Assembly: GCA_963070105.1 (NCBI GenBank) | Contig: OY718808.1 | Coordinates: 868,001-932,000, forward strand | DNA: 64,000 bases | Origin: Litomosoides sigmodontis | Taxonomy: Eukaryota > Nematoda > Chromadorea > Rhabditida > Onchocercidae | Direction: 5' to 3' | The notes under the pieces: model-generated | The model's input: only the letters and a program-made list of their open reading frames with translations | Told to the model about the DNA's origin: nothing | Databases searched by the model: none | Shown here: positions 11,201 to 23,200 of the stretch, piece by piece | How positions within the stretch are numbered: the first letter of the stretch is position 1 | How the letters are laid out: each line of letters starts with the position of its first letter | Program-made: the position numbers and the translations under genes

Positions 11201-14200
11201 CTTATTTTTGACCGAAATTTTCATTATAAATGTTAATACATGTGGAAATGCTTTCAGATCTAGTAGTTTCTCAGCCCGTAATTATATCGTCTAGTTTGCC
11301 AGAGATGCTTGAGGCTTACGTGAATCTCCTACAAAGTTCTCTGCTTCAAGGTGCCACTCTGACGGCCGCGTTGAACTTTATTCTGGCGGTGGTCCAGGCA
11401 GAAATACCCGATAAACCATCATTCGAGGTACTGACAACTTTGAAATTAAATTAAAAGATTTTCTAACCTGATACGTGATAAAATTTTAATGCTTGTAGAA
11501 CACGAGGCCATTTTAGGAATTGCTGGACCAGCTGACTGCTCCTGCTTATGATAACACTTCCCTTCATCGCCAAGCCTATCGCTCTATTTCGGCATGCACT
11601 GCTGTTGTTGCTTCTGCATCCGGCCAGCAGAATCGTTGTCGTAATTTAGCAAGGAAGTTATCAGAGCAGATAGTATCGAACGATACAGCAGATGGCGTAC
11701 GACTGCTTTCTTTACTTGCAATCGGCGAATTAGGCTGCACTTGTCCGAGAACTTTTGATAAGTTTTCACCAAAGTATGTTTTCCATTTCCTCATCTCAAT
11801 TTTTCACTTTTGGTATAAATCGAAAGCGCACGATTTATTTCGGAAAGAGCTTTGCGAAGTCAAGTTTTACTCAAACTGATATTTTATATTTATGGGCGGA
11901 ATTTTTAGCACTTAATTGTCAGTATATATTGTCATATATACTGCTTTTTATTTTGCAAACGACAAAAAGATATCGGGAAATAATTGAACACCTATAATGT
12001 GACACAAAAATTCTATCCACTCCTAATATGCTTATTATTTATCACCTCTTAGTTCGTTTTCATCGAATATAAACATCTAGTCTGTGATAGTTAAGCGGGA
12101 ATAAGTTATAGTCTTATCAACCACGAGAATTTTAGACCAGAAGAACTGTTAGTGAATGCTTTTAATACAACATCGGAAGAGATGAAAACAGCTGCATCGT
12201 ATGCACTGGGAAGACTTGCCTTAGGAAATCTCGAAAAGTATCTTCCATTTTTGCTCGAACAAATCAATTCGCAACCAAAGCGTCAATATCTTCTATTACA
12301 TGCTTTGAAAGAAGTGCAGTTGTTTTTTCATTATTTCATTCTTTTGTATGCTTTTTTTTTCTTCTTCAGCAGCAAATTTCAAAATTATTGAATGCTAGCA
12401 AAGGTAGAAATTCGGAAATGTATGTTTAGTTGGATTATATTTCCTTTTCGTTATTCATGCATATTTTTAAACACTGAAAAAACTTGTCGAATTTTTAGCA
12501 GTTTCTATTCCACATTGAGGTGATTTTCCAACCTTTTTCTAGGTAATTGGTTCTGAAAGCGGCGATTCTCGGGCTGTAGAGATTTTTCGCCCAAGAATTG
12601 AACAGATTTGGCCCGTTTTGATTACCCATGCGACAGCTGCGGAAGAAGGAACTCGAAATGTTGTCGCCGAATGTCTCGGCAAATTGTGTCTTGTCCACCC
12701 TGAACAATTATTGCAGCGATTAAAGGTCTGCTTTGTAACTGATTTCATTTTTTTATTCGATTTCAAGTCTTTTTCATCTCTAATGCGCTTTAATTGTGCC
12801 GTTTCATTCAGATCGACCCGTATCGTTGGTTTAGTGAAGCTCAAAATTATCACCATACAGTTGATTTTTTCATCTTTCTGCTTTAGAAATGTGTCATTTC
12901 ACCAAATCCGTTTATGCGTGCAACAGCAGTGACAGCAGTGAAATTTTTGATTGTTGAACAGTGGACAGCTGTCGATGATTTGCTGCAATCATCAATGACG
13001 CATTTTTTGCAGACTGTTACAGATCAAGATCTTAATGTGCGACGAGTGGCATTGATAGCCTTCAATTCCGCTGCGCATAACAAACCAAGATTGGTAGGTT
13101 GTTAAATATTTGTATGGCTTCGTTTTTCTCTGCAGATTGACCAAAAAATAAGAAATGTTATTGGATAAGCCTGCTGAATTATCTGGATATCTCAAATTTC
13201 ATTTTAAATTAACAGCGACTTTGACTACAATATCATCATTCTGCATTGTGAGCCTTTCTTGAGTGTTTCATGTTATTTTTTAGTTTATCTACCTACATTT
13301 GATTTTTTTCTGGAAGATTTCGAACTTTATGCTCCTTAAATCTTTTCTACAAAGAATTAGTTTTTTTATAGATCAGAGATTTGTTGCCCGCCTTTCTACC
13401 ATCATTGTATAGTGAAACAATGGTTAAAAAAGAATTGATTCGTGAGGTAGAAATGGGTCCATTTAAGCATACAGTTGATGATGGCCTTGATCTCCGAAAG
13501 GCAGCTTTTGAATGGTCAGTTTCATTGCAAAAAATTTGGTAATTGGTAATCGTGATTTCTATTGATTATAAATCCCTGGCATTTCATTTTGTGTGCGATC
13601 AGAAATTTGATTAGTTCTTTACTGTCTTTTTAAAGGTTTATTTCTGTACGGTTTTAGTTTATATACACTATTGGAAACATGCTTGGAACGGCTCGATATT
13701 TTTGAATTGATCACACATATGGAAAATGGACTGAAAGTAAGTAGTTTTTGCGATATTAACAACAAGAACATTAAGGTTCGTTAGAAGGACGCAGTATATA
13801 GCACCTCTTAATATGCTGTAGTTCTCAAATATTTCTAGGATCAGCATGATATTAAATTGTTGACCTATTTGATGCTTGCACGCTTGGCTGTCTTATGTCC
13901 TTCACAAGTACTTCAACGGCTTGACAGTCTTTGCGAACCACTGAAGGTATATTCCATGTTGGTTAATCCGCTGATGTTGGAATAAGCTGCGCATAAGTTT
14001 TTCCATTTTTTTAATTTTTTTTATGCTTAGCTGCAAAGTAACCGCTCGGCACATACTCATTGCTAAGAAGCAGAATGCGCGTAAGTCAGGAAGTTTTCAT
14101 GTTAATTATTGGCAAGCTTGAATCTTTTTGGTTTTCAATGTAAGCTGATTATAACATTAGACGATCATTCAGACTCAGATACAAGCTAGAGCTAAAGTAA

Positions 14201-15112
14201 ATGCAGTGAAACAGGAAAATGACAAACAAGATGAGCTTCGAAGAGCGGCACTTAGAGTTGTTATTGCTTTACAGGTGAGTACATTTCTTTTTTGACTGAT
14301 GGATCACTGTTATTTATTTTGAGATTTTGCGAAGAAATGTTTGGTGGTTTATTAAACATCAAAACTTCCATATGTCGACTACTTGAATTTTGAATGTGCT
14401 TTTAATCACAGCTCAAAATATTTTGCTTTCTACATAGTTGTCCCTTTTCATTTAATTTGCATTTTAGCGTATTCCCGAAGCAGATAGACAGCAGCAGTTT
14501 GCTGATCTTCTTGCTGTAATTCGTAGTTCAAGTGAGATCAATAACGTTTATCAGGTAAACATTGGTTTTATTATCGCCACGAAAAAGTTTTTTAATAAGA
14601 AGCGTTAGCTTACCTTTAGAAAACAACTGCCTAACAAAAGATTTCAAATGAAATCTATAGGATATTAGACATTATTGAGCATACATTGCGAAAATCGTCG
14701 AATTTTGAATTGAAATTTCAGTTAGAGATTGCTATGACTGGAAGTTATTGATCGATGTTATTCCTTTAATTCTAGATGTGTTTGGTATTAAGGGTTTTAA
14801 TAGAAATATAAAAAATTAACGGATTTCCTCTGATTTACAAGCCTATCACAGATTGTCGGTGGCATATTTCTGGAGTTCTGTAAAGAATCTTTTAGCGTTC
14901 GATCGTGGCGTTTTGTTATTTCAAATTTAGTGATTTATAATTTATTTCATCAGACAGAATATGAGTTTTTGAGAGATCTAATGGCTTTGAACAGTGCAAA
15001 ATTTTTTTATAACTATTTTAATAATTGTTATTTAACTGATTACTTGTAGTTAGTGGAACGGGATGCAGTTCACCGCTTGTATGCTTCCGATTCCGTAATG
15101 GAAATCGAATGA
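5822..15112 (+). CDS. cand-1: CAND1/TIP120A, cullin-associated NEDD8-dissociated protein (27 exons, 1275 aa)
   Basis: HEAT-repeat exchange factor that binds unneddylated cullin-RBX1 and swaps substrate-receptor modules. Exons: 5822-5956, 6372-6476, 6699-6870, 7006-7109, 7337-7489, 7565-7723, 7841-7994, 8558-8658, 8885-9055, 9212-9328, 9453-9562, 9684-9828, 9993-10211, 10365-10436, 10604-10783, 10940-11093, 11258-11427, 11517-11773, 12136-12313, 12543-12725, 12887-13093, 13372-13514, 13658-13736, 13839-13946, 14173-14274, 14468-14554, 15050-15112; 3828 nt with closed phase. Seen: N-terminal [20 protein letters not shown] and [20 protein letters not shown], an acidic loop ending in [13 protein letters not shown], and the TIP120 C-terminal region with [35 protein letters not shown] and [19 protein letters not shown]. 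Human CAND1 is 1230 residues, so this copy is full length. A possible 27-nt extra exon lies at 6040-6066. Confidence 0.96.
8214..8281. repeat. (AT)n microsatellite, about 68 bp
   Basis: Uninterrupted TA dinucleotide array inside the cand-1 intron between the exons at 7841-7994 and 8558-8658. Confidence 0.97.
8737..8782 (+). repeat. Three tandem copies of TCTTAAGTTGAAT
   Basis: Three near-identical copies of a 13-15 bp unit lie in a row just before the cand-1 exon at 8885. The first two have slightly different spacers. Confidence 0.8.
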
Positions 15113-15247
15113 TCTTTGAGAAATTCGAAAATATTTAAAGAAACGATGTTTTGATTTATAGAAAGTGCTTTTCTTGAATTAGTGATACGGGAGAAAATAC
15201 TTTTCTTTGTTCCATTGTAATTTCTGTGTATTTACATAACCTAATGA

Positions 15248-15253
15248 AATAAA
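15248..15253 (+). terminator. Poly(A) signal candidate of cand-1
   Basis: AATAAA 136 nt after the cand-1 stop codon, the first canonical hexamer downstream. Confidence 0.6.
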
Positions 15254-15557
15254 ACTGCAACCGTTATCTATGAATTTTTGTTACCGTTTGGCTTGAATTG
15301 TTCTCTGTTTTTTGGCTACAATCATTTATTTTCTTTTTTATTTGCTGTCGACATGCAAAAAATAATGTTGGAAAGTAATTTAAAGATTTTCACTGAATAT
15401 GAAATATTTCAACGAATTCATGAAATATTTCAGTTCATTTATTAATTACTGCTATTTAATGAAAAAATAGTATTTATTATATGCACCACTTTGTAGCTCT
15501 AGCAATATTTGTGAAACTTTTAGTGAGTGGGAAATTCTTTCTACAGTTATTGTTTGT

Positions 15558-15585
15558 TAGTTCGATCTGTTTTTGCTTATCCTTT
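15558..15585 (+). repeat. 28-bp direct repeat, copy 1
   Basis: Begins TAGTTCGATCTGTTTTTGCT and ends TATCCTTT. Identical to 15801-15828, offset 243 bp. The copies flank the weak minus-strand frame at 15612-15833 and overlap its end. Confidence 0.9.
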
Positions 15586-15800
15586 ACGGTTTACCGTTTG
15601 TTTTGTTTCATTTAAAAAATTTTCACTGTTATCCGCGAAATGTTTTGTTGATTAAATAAAAATTTTAAGTTTCTGTTGACAATATTTACAAATGAAAATG
15701 TTCTTTTCATAGTTTGTATCTTCTGAATTACACGTATTGCATTCCGATTGTTCCGCAATTCGCATAAGAACATCATGCTGAGGGACGCTGCCATCATTGC

Positions 15801-15828
15801 TAGTTCGATCTGTTTTTGCTTATCCTTT
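15801..15828 (+). repeat. 28-bp direct repeat, copy 2
   Basis: Exact second copy of 15558-15585. Read on the minus strand both copies give KDKQKQIEL, which suggests a local duplication of a formerly coding or conserved segment, or a deletion/insertion footprint. Confidence 0.9.
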
Positions 15829-16151
15829 GTCACTTGTTTTGAACGGCATAGTGACAGGAGCTAATTTCATTACTGCCATTTTTGTTTTTCATTTTTGAAA
15901 GCTCTATCGAATTTCTTTGAATAACCGTTTTGAGCTCAATTGAGATGTCGTCTAGAAAAAAGTCATTTCAAGGCTTACGTGACTAACGGAGCGTGAAAAT
16001 AGAAAAAAAAAATTGATGACCTGCTTATGAACATCAGTTTGAGAGCTAAAACTAATTTTGGTAAAAAAACTAACAGCACTTTCCTGGTTTTTTTCGCTTT
16101 GCTTTGAATTTTCATTTCGCGACTTACCATGAACAACTGCTAGAGCTTAGT

Positions 16152-18718
16152 ATGCGTTTTAGAATGCTAGGGAGTTTGTTTCTTTTCCTACTTTTTTTGG
16201 TAGCAATTTCTATGCTAATAAGTAACAATACGCTTGAAAGATTGGTAATTTTCGCCGATTACTTCATTATCGATGGTCCAGTAGCGTCCGATGACTCGAT
16301 GGTATATAGTTGGTTTTTTGCCTATTTCGCTATATTTTCTGCTTCCTGTTTTTGTCTATTTTTTTCCATGGTATTTACAGCATGTATTTTTCCTCAATTA
16401 TGGTAAGTTATATATTTCAGTTTTGAGCAAAATGCTTTAAATCTAATTGCATACAATTATCATTTAATATGAAATTAGTTCATACTGCTAGAATATCTCA
16501 TTACATAATACATTTTTTCACGTAAATCATTGTCATTTTAAATTCCCAAGTTCTTGCATTGCATTGTTTATCTAAATTTTTCATCTTAATTATTGATTTT
16601 AGTGCGAATACCGTTCCGAAATTTTACAAATTTAACGCATTATGGTATTAATTCATTGGGAAGGAATTTTTATTTACGAGGAGAAAATGGCTTACGATTG
16701 GGTTGTTGGTTAGAAATTTGTTTTTTTAAAATAATTTTTGGTTAAAATAAAGCAAACATAAAAAGTTATACTCGTCCTACGATTTAAATATTTAATCTTT
16801 TGTTCTAATGGAATGTTTCTGATTCAAACAACAGATAATTTGACCCTGGGAATTCTGTGGGCGTTTAGTATTCGTTTAATTTATGCATTACTTAAATTTT
16901 TCTTTTTAAATGGATAAGTAATATATAAAATGGTTACTGAGCCTTAACTGAGTATTTGCTTCACGTTATTATCGCATTTATATGGACTCACTGTACTAAA
17001 TTTCTTTCCCTATAAATCCACTGGATAAGACAGTATGAATTTTTAAGGCATATATTACCTGCCGACTTAGCTGTGAACTATCGAGACTCGGCGTTGGATG
17101 CTGGAAAAATGGAACTACTGATGGAAGCATCAGATAATCCAGTTATTGTCTACTTGCACGGCAATTCGTTTGATCGGTTGATCTTTTTTCTAACTCTGTT
17201 TGCAGTTTTGATGGTTAGAATCATTTTTTAACTCATATATTAGTTCCGTTTTGTAGATCGCAATCAACTCGCTGTGGATTGTATAATTTATTGTCTGGCA
17301 TGGGTTTTCATGTGTTAGCTTTGGATTACCGCGGTATATTTTTCTTTTCCTTTTCTATTAAATTTTTATAAGATTTTAGTTTTCAATCGAGATATTCATG
17401 AAATTTTTTCCTGAAATGATTTCTTCTGTTTGGTATAAAAATTTAAAAAATGTCGAAAGTAATTTTCTCCAGGTTATGGCGATTCGAATGGTTCGCCGAG
17501 TGAAAGTGGTTTGATTGAGGATGCGAAGGAAGTATTTCGTTATGCAAGAAGTCATTCCAACTCAAGCAACATATATCTATGGGGACATTCAATAGGAACA
17601 GCGTATGTTCTAAGTGATTACTAGAATCTAACAGATTACTTTCAAATTCTGAGAGTTTTATTCACTGTACTGCATCAATTATACCACCTAAGAAATATTG
17701 TATTGGTTGAAATATTGCGATCCGATGTTCACTTTTCTTATCATTTAATACATCCTTAATTATTCTAGCAGGTGTTTCACTGTGATTTAAGACACCATTT
17801 ATTTGGCTTAATCTTATTTCCCCTGAACATCTATGGATGATTTTTTTTCTTGGAAGCTTACTAATCGAAAAATAAGCAGTAGAATTGCACCTTTCTTGCT
17901 CCTAATTTGGATTTTTTCGATTAATAAGTAATAGTGAAGGCGTTTTACTATTCTTTTACACAATTAAATTTTGTTTTATCATCAAATGGGTTGTCATATA
18001 TCTTACGGTGACTTAATTTAGTGCCATTTTACGCTTAATTGCTTTAGAATTGCCACAGCAGCTGCAAAGGAGTTCAGTGAAAAAGGTTTACCACCAACTG
18101 GCTTGATTCTAGAATCACCATTCAACAATCTAAATGATGTCGTAACTCATCATCCATATGCATCACCGTTTCGTTGGTTGCCATGGTTTAAGACAATGAT
18201 ATTAGAATCATTGGAAAGATCTGGTTTGGATATGAGCACTGACTATCGCATCACAAAGTATAGCTAATTTCGAGTATATTTCATGCAATTATTTATAAAT
18301 GATAAGTTAATATTAAAACCTAGGATTTTGAAGTATTCATACGCCGGCAGGACTTAATTTCGCAACCTGTTTTTTTTTCAAATTAAATTATGACTATATT
18401 CTGAACAGCCGGAAGTGCACAAGGATTTAACTTATGAAAAGAAATTGGATAACGTGAAAATTGGCATGTTAAATACTACGTTTTATTAGCGTTTAATACT
18501 TTTTTGTCAGAATGCTGTTTCATTATAGGGTAGATTGTCCAGTGTTAATATTGCACGCTGAAGATGACCACATTATTCCGCTGCATTTGGCCCGGAAATT
18601 GCGTGATAGTGCGCTCGCCTCCAAACGTGATGTAGTGCTCAAAGAATTCGATTCAAGCCGCAATTTCCGTCACAAATTCATCTATCTCGCTCACGAGTTG
18701 CCTAGAATTCTGACGTAG
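16152..18718 (+). CDS. ABHD12: ABHD12-like membrane serine hydrolase (8 exons, 337 aa)
   Basis: Alpha/beta hydrolase of the ABHD12 family, which in animals cleaves lysophosphatidylserine at intracellular membranes. Exons: 16152-16301, 16381-16402, 16603-16708, 17048-17176, 17257-17333, 17473-17602, 18048-18257, 18529-18718; 1014 nt, phases close. Seen: an N-terminal hydrophobic helix (LGSLFLFLLFLVAISML), FFLNYVRIPF matching the family's segment after the membrane helix, oxyanion region YLHGNS, LDYRGYGDS, nucleophile GHSIG with Ser201, LILESPFNN, ILHAEDD with the acid at Asp287 or Asp288, and FRHKFIY with His323. All triad residues are present. Human ABHD12 is 398 residues; this one has a shorter N-terminus and a shorter loop before the catalytic His. 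The start ATG at 16152 precedes the membrane helix directly. Exon 2 is only 22 nt; reading straight through it would destroy the family match. Confidence 0.9.
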
Positions 18719-20276
18719 ATTCTATTTATCATTTTTTAGAAGACAATAGCGCGGGATTTTGTAGCAGTTTATGTATTTTAAAATTAACGGAATCCAGCTT
18801 TCTTTTAGTAAGTGGTGAATATCATACATGAAATGACATTTAAAGTCACAAGCGCAAACTGTATTTGACAACTTGTCGTATAGTGATCCACATCGTCAGT
18901 TTTATAGCAGATTTATCACATAACACTACAACTGTGTTTTGCTGTTGCTTTGAAAATTTCAATTTCAGACGATTTATAGAGAAATGTACTTTAAAAGCGA
19001 AGAAGGAGTAGAAGTGTGTGAACGGGCGCTCGATGTTCAATTTCGATTGTTGTAATCTGAAATTTTTCAGTTATTAAATCACCCAGCCGTTCTCAACATT
19101 ATTTATTTTCCATTTGTTAATTCTAATGTTTGAAGATTGAATGATGATTTGTTTTTTAGAAGTATACCAGCCATGTGGTTGAATTGATTGTAGAAATTAT
19201 TCGATTTGTTTTCTTATGAATACGTGAAAATTATATATATATATATATCAAAAAAAACGAAAGTGAAAATGGATAATGTTGGGAATGACTATATATTATG
19301 CGAAGCATTGGGTAGCAGTAGTCTACAAGGAATTTTATAATTCAGCAAATTTATTGAAAATGAGTATTTACTTCTTACTTATGTTAGTAGATGCTTCATA
19401 ATCGCGCCTTGTACAATATATCATTTTCCTCAGCTTTGCCTCATCCTTTAATTGCTCTGTTATTACTATGCTTTACAATCATGTATCTCAAGTAATTAAG
19501 GTCTACAATGCTAAGTGAAACGTCTTTGATATAGCGTATTTGTTGCTATAACGATTTTGTTTGCTTTAAATTGCTTTATTCAGTCGGTATAGTGCTTGTG
19601 AGCTTCACTTCTTTCTGTTCTTATGATCCTGATTTGTTTCCTCTGTTTAGTTTTTTTCGCTTTACTGTATACTTTTTTCTAAGAGACAAATGAAAATTGA
19701 TACTGATTATGGAACGTGAAAGAAATGGGAGAATTATTTTAATTTTCTAGCCTTTAGCCGACTAATATTGTCTAATTTTATTTGTAAACAAGGTTTAAAT
19801 TTCTTGCTTTTGCTCTCATATTTCGCCATATTTGTCAGAAATTTGCTTTTTTCACCATTTAACCAGTAAATGATAATTTCATTATTGTTTATTGAATGGT
19901 ACGTATACAAAATTCAAAACATTTGAAAATGTAAACAGACGATTATTAGTGTGAAAATTGGAATTTTGGTCTCATAAAAAGCTATAAATTTCATTTCCTC
20001 TTTCTTTAATGTTTTCTGGTTTTTTCCTAATTTGCAATTTTAAATACAGTCTTCTCTTGGTATGTATTTAAGAGTTCGCTTTTTTTGAGCTGAAGCGCAC
20101 TACTGCAAGCTTGGACTAAGATGCAGAGGAAGAGGTATTTATTTAGGAAGAGGTATTCAGTAGAGGAATCAGTATTCTTTAACAGTTTTGGGGGTGAAGA
20201 GCTTTCATGTCACACGTGCAAATCAGCTTGAATCTTTTTGTCACTTGTTAATTAATTTTTATTGTTATTTGGAGCG
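18719..20276. other. Intergenic region ABHD12 to FERRY3-like gene
   Basis: About 1.56 kb of AT-rich sequence. A short (AT)8 run lies near 19233. GGAAGAGGTATT occurs twice at about 20129-20156. No coding exon is supportable. It presumably includes the ABHD12 3'UTR and the promoter of the next gene. Confidence 0.5.
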
Positions 20277-23200
20277 ATGACTTCTGATGTAGCGTGGAAA
20301 AATGGTGGTAGAAGAACGAAGAGATTCGAGTACACGGCAAAATATAGAACATTAGAGCAGAAAATTGTCTATGACGTACAAATTCCGCTTAGCGATGAAA
20401 ATCCAATTGATGAGATAATATCTCACATATATGTGAAAAATAAAGTTTTGCCACTATTTTACGAAGGTTGGAGTTATTTATTTATTTAAATCAAATATGG
20501 TTGATATCTTGCTCAACAAAAAAAATGAAAATGGTAGTGTAAGTTGTACGCATATGTATGCAATAGCTCAACTATGATTGTAATTGACTGAAAGCTTTCG
20601 AATATTATGGGTGTTTTTTACGGATTGCTATAAAAGTGCTAGTGGATAACACAAATTGCCAGATTAAAAGTTTTTGCTATTTTCTAAATTTTTTTTTAAT
20701 ATTTATGGGATTGTAGATATTGCGAATGCATTTCATCGTTTTATCGACGAGGAAATGTGGAAGTACGAAACGGAGATAGGTGATGCCACTATCAATTCAT
20801 TTCTTAATCAAAGGGATGCTACAAGTGATCCACCTTATGTTCAGGAGTTTCCTGAGGTGGTAATTAAAGTTCGATATCTGTTTTGCGAGTTTTTGCAAGA
20901 ATCTTGCTCGTTGGACGGGAATTTTTGTTTTACAAGTTCTTGACAAATCAAAATTTTTTATGATTTATGAACAGGGATGATTTCATATTGTTATGTAATT
21001 GCAGACAACAAATGTTACGAAAGCATGTGAAACTCTTCAATTTGCTGATCAGTTTCAGTTTATCATGCGAAATTTGTCACCCGAAAGATTGAAAATAATC
21101 ATCGCGTGGGAAAAGAAAATGGAGGATGAGGTACGCACATTTTATTTTACGTATTTTAACTTACTAAATTTGGAAATAAGTTTTAAAACTGAATTTTTTG
21201 TGAACTTGAAAACTGAATTACTTTTGCAATTTTCTAGTCTCGATTTTAATGCAGTTTTAATGTATTTCTTTGTTGATAAAATTCCATTGAATCGTTTATT
21301 GCCTTTAACACACTTGTAGATTTTAATTCTGGTTTTTGATCTGCATTTTTAAGATGTCATCCTTGATACGTGCTCGAGATTTCGAACTTGATCAGATGTA
21401 TCGCAAATGTGAGCAAGCAGTGAACGCTAGCGTCACAAAGGACGACCGAGTTATACCCGAAAGTGGACAGCATTTGAGTCGCTTAAATGAACAAATACGA
21501 GTTAGGGTTTTGTATAATAATAATTTTGGATGCCATCTGCTGCATTCACTCATTAGTTGGCTTTCCAAATGACGTTGTCAATGATGTTGTAGTAAATTTA
21601 GTACTTTTCCTTCGGCGGTGGTTTAGTTTTGTGCTGATAGTCGAATGGTTAAGTTCTTTTCGGAACCTAATCGTAACGACTGAGATTTTTTAAGCGCTCA
21701 TCTGCGAATAGCACCTAAAGTCGGTAAGAAAAACGGAGAATGCTAACTCCTCACTGACATGCGTTTTAGATAATTCGGATCTATTTAAGGGATATAATTA
21801 TAGGAAATTAGCAATAATTATGCGGACCAAATTCGTACCATGACATCACGGCAGCGTAAATTCTACCGAAATTTGATTAAAAGTTTGTATGAGCATGATG
21901 AATTGCCAGCTGAAGCGGAAGCTGCCCTACTCGATGATTCAACTCCAATCAAAAGGTATTTTCTTAATACATTTTTTCCTTTTTACCAGTATAAGGAACA
22001 GGTTTTGTGTGGTTCTTTTTGCAGTCCCTACATATGATGACTAACGAGACTCTTTATCGAATTGAATTGTCATTATTTCAAAAAAGTGAAGCACAAATTA
22101 CGGATTATAATAGTAATCAGTTGATGAAATAGATGAAAGTTCGAATGTAAATTATTTTTCACCCTTGGAAAGTTAAATGATATATTTTTTTCTTTTTCCA
22201 GAAATTGATAACTTTTGTTGGCAATTATCGGATGAACAAATTAGTAGGAATGAAAAAACAAGATGTGTTTAATAATAGTCTAAAACAGCTTAGATAAGTT
22301 GCGCATTCACTTGAGCCTGTTGTGTAATATTTCATCTGTTCAAGATCTTTTTCAACAGTTTCAAATTTTTATGGAGTGAAAACACAAAGTAACTTCTCAT
22401 TGGATGAAAGCTTCACAATATATCTAGGTATTTCTCTCTTTTATCCTTCAGATTTCTTCCTTATGACTCGTAATTTGTTTTAATACTATGCTATAAATTA
22501 CATTATTTTGACCGTACATGTGTAATAGATATCATACCGTTCAAATTTAACGGCTGTACCCAAACTTTGGATGATTTAGGTGCCCAATTAAAAACAATGC
22601 ACAATGCTCGGCTACTGACTTCTCCAACTTTGACTGATCTATGTCGGCCTCCTGTATTATTTGAGGATGATGCTTCTGCTACACGACGTTTGCAGATGAA
22701 TCTTACTTTGTATGGTAGAAATTTAAGTGGCTTAGTACTTCTTGTTGGAAGGGACCCCATGTTCCATATCAATGAACGAACAGGTTATATTTTCGTACTC
22801 TTCAGAATTTCATTTGATTTTATATATCTCTCATTTATGTAGGAAGTCATTTATTTGCAGTCTTGTTGTTATGAATAATAAAGTGAATTTTTTCAAGCAA
22901 ATTGTTTTTGTAAAGTTGGATGAGAGCTTAGCACTTATTGAAAATTTTTAGATTTCTCTAGACTCTGTGAACATTCCACCGAACTTCATTTTGAATCGCT
23001 TGAAAATCAATTAAAACAAGTTGTACCATTGGTAAGTTTATATCGTAGATTATATTTCTAATTTTTATTGTTTAACAGTACTCTTTCAAAATAATCGAAT
23101 TTTATTTAGAGTGTAACTTATTTTATATCTATAATTACTGTGTTTCACTTTTCTTTGAACACAACATTATATGTCTAAGGCATTTTATTTCGCCAAATTG

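Larger units (their letters stand above)
15113..16151. other. Intergenic region cand-1 to ABHD12
   Basis: About 1.0 kb. It holds the cand-1 poly(A) signal, a 28-bp direct repeat and a weak minus-strand open frame (15612-15833). The AT-rich remainder shows nothing else I can support. The distance is larger than usual operon spacing in nematodes. Confidence 0.6.

Noticed and set aside
12371..12405. Possible extra cand-1 exon ([11 protein letters not shown])
   Set aside because: It would leave phase 1 while the next exon at 12543 needs phase 0. Direct joining of 12313 to 12543 gives KEVIGSES, which matches the family.
15612..15833. Small minus-strand gene between cand-1 and ABHD12
   Set aside because: The frame starts at GTG, has no supportable promoter or splice partners and only 73 codons. 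It is kept as a finding because of the flanking direct repeat, not as a gene.
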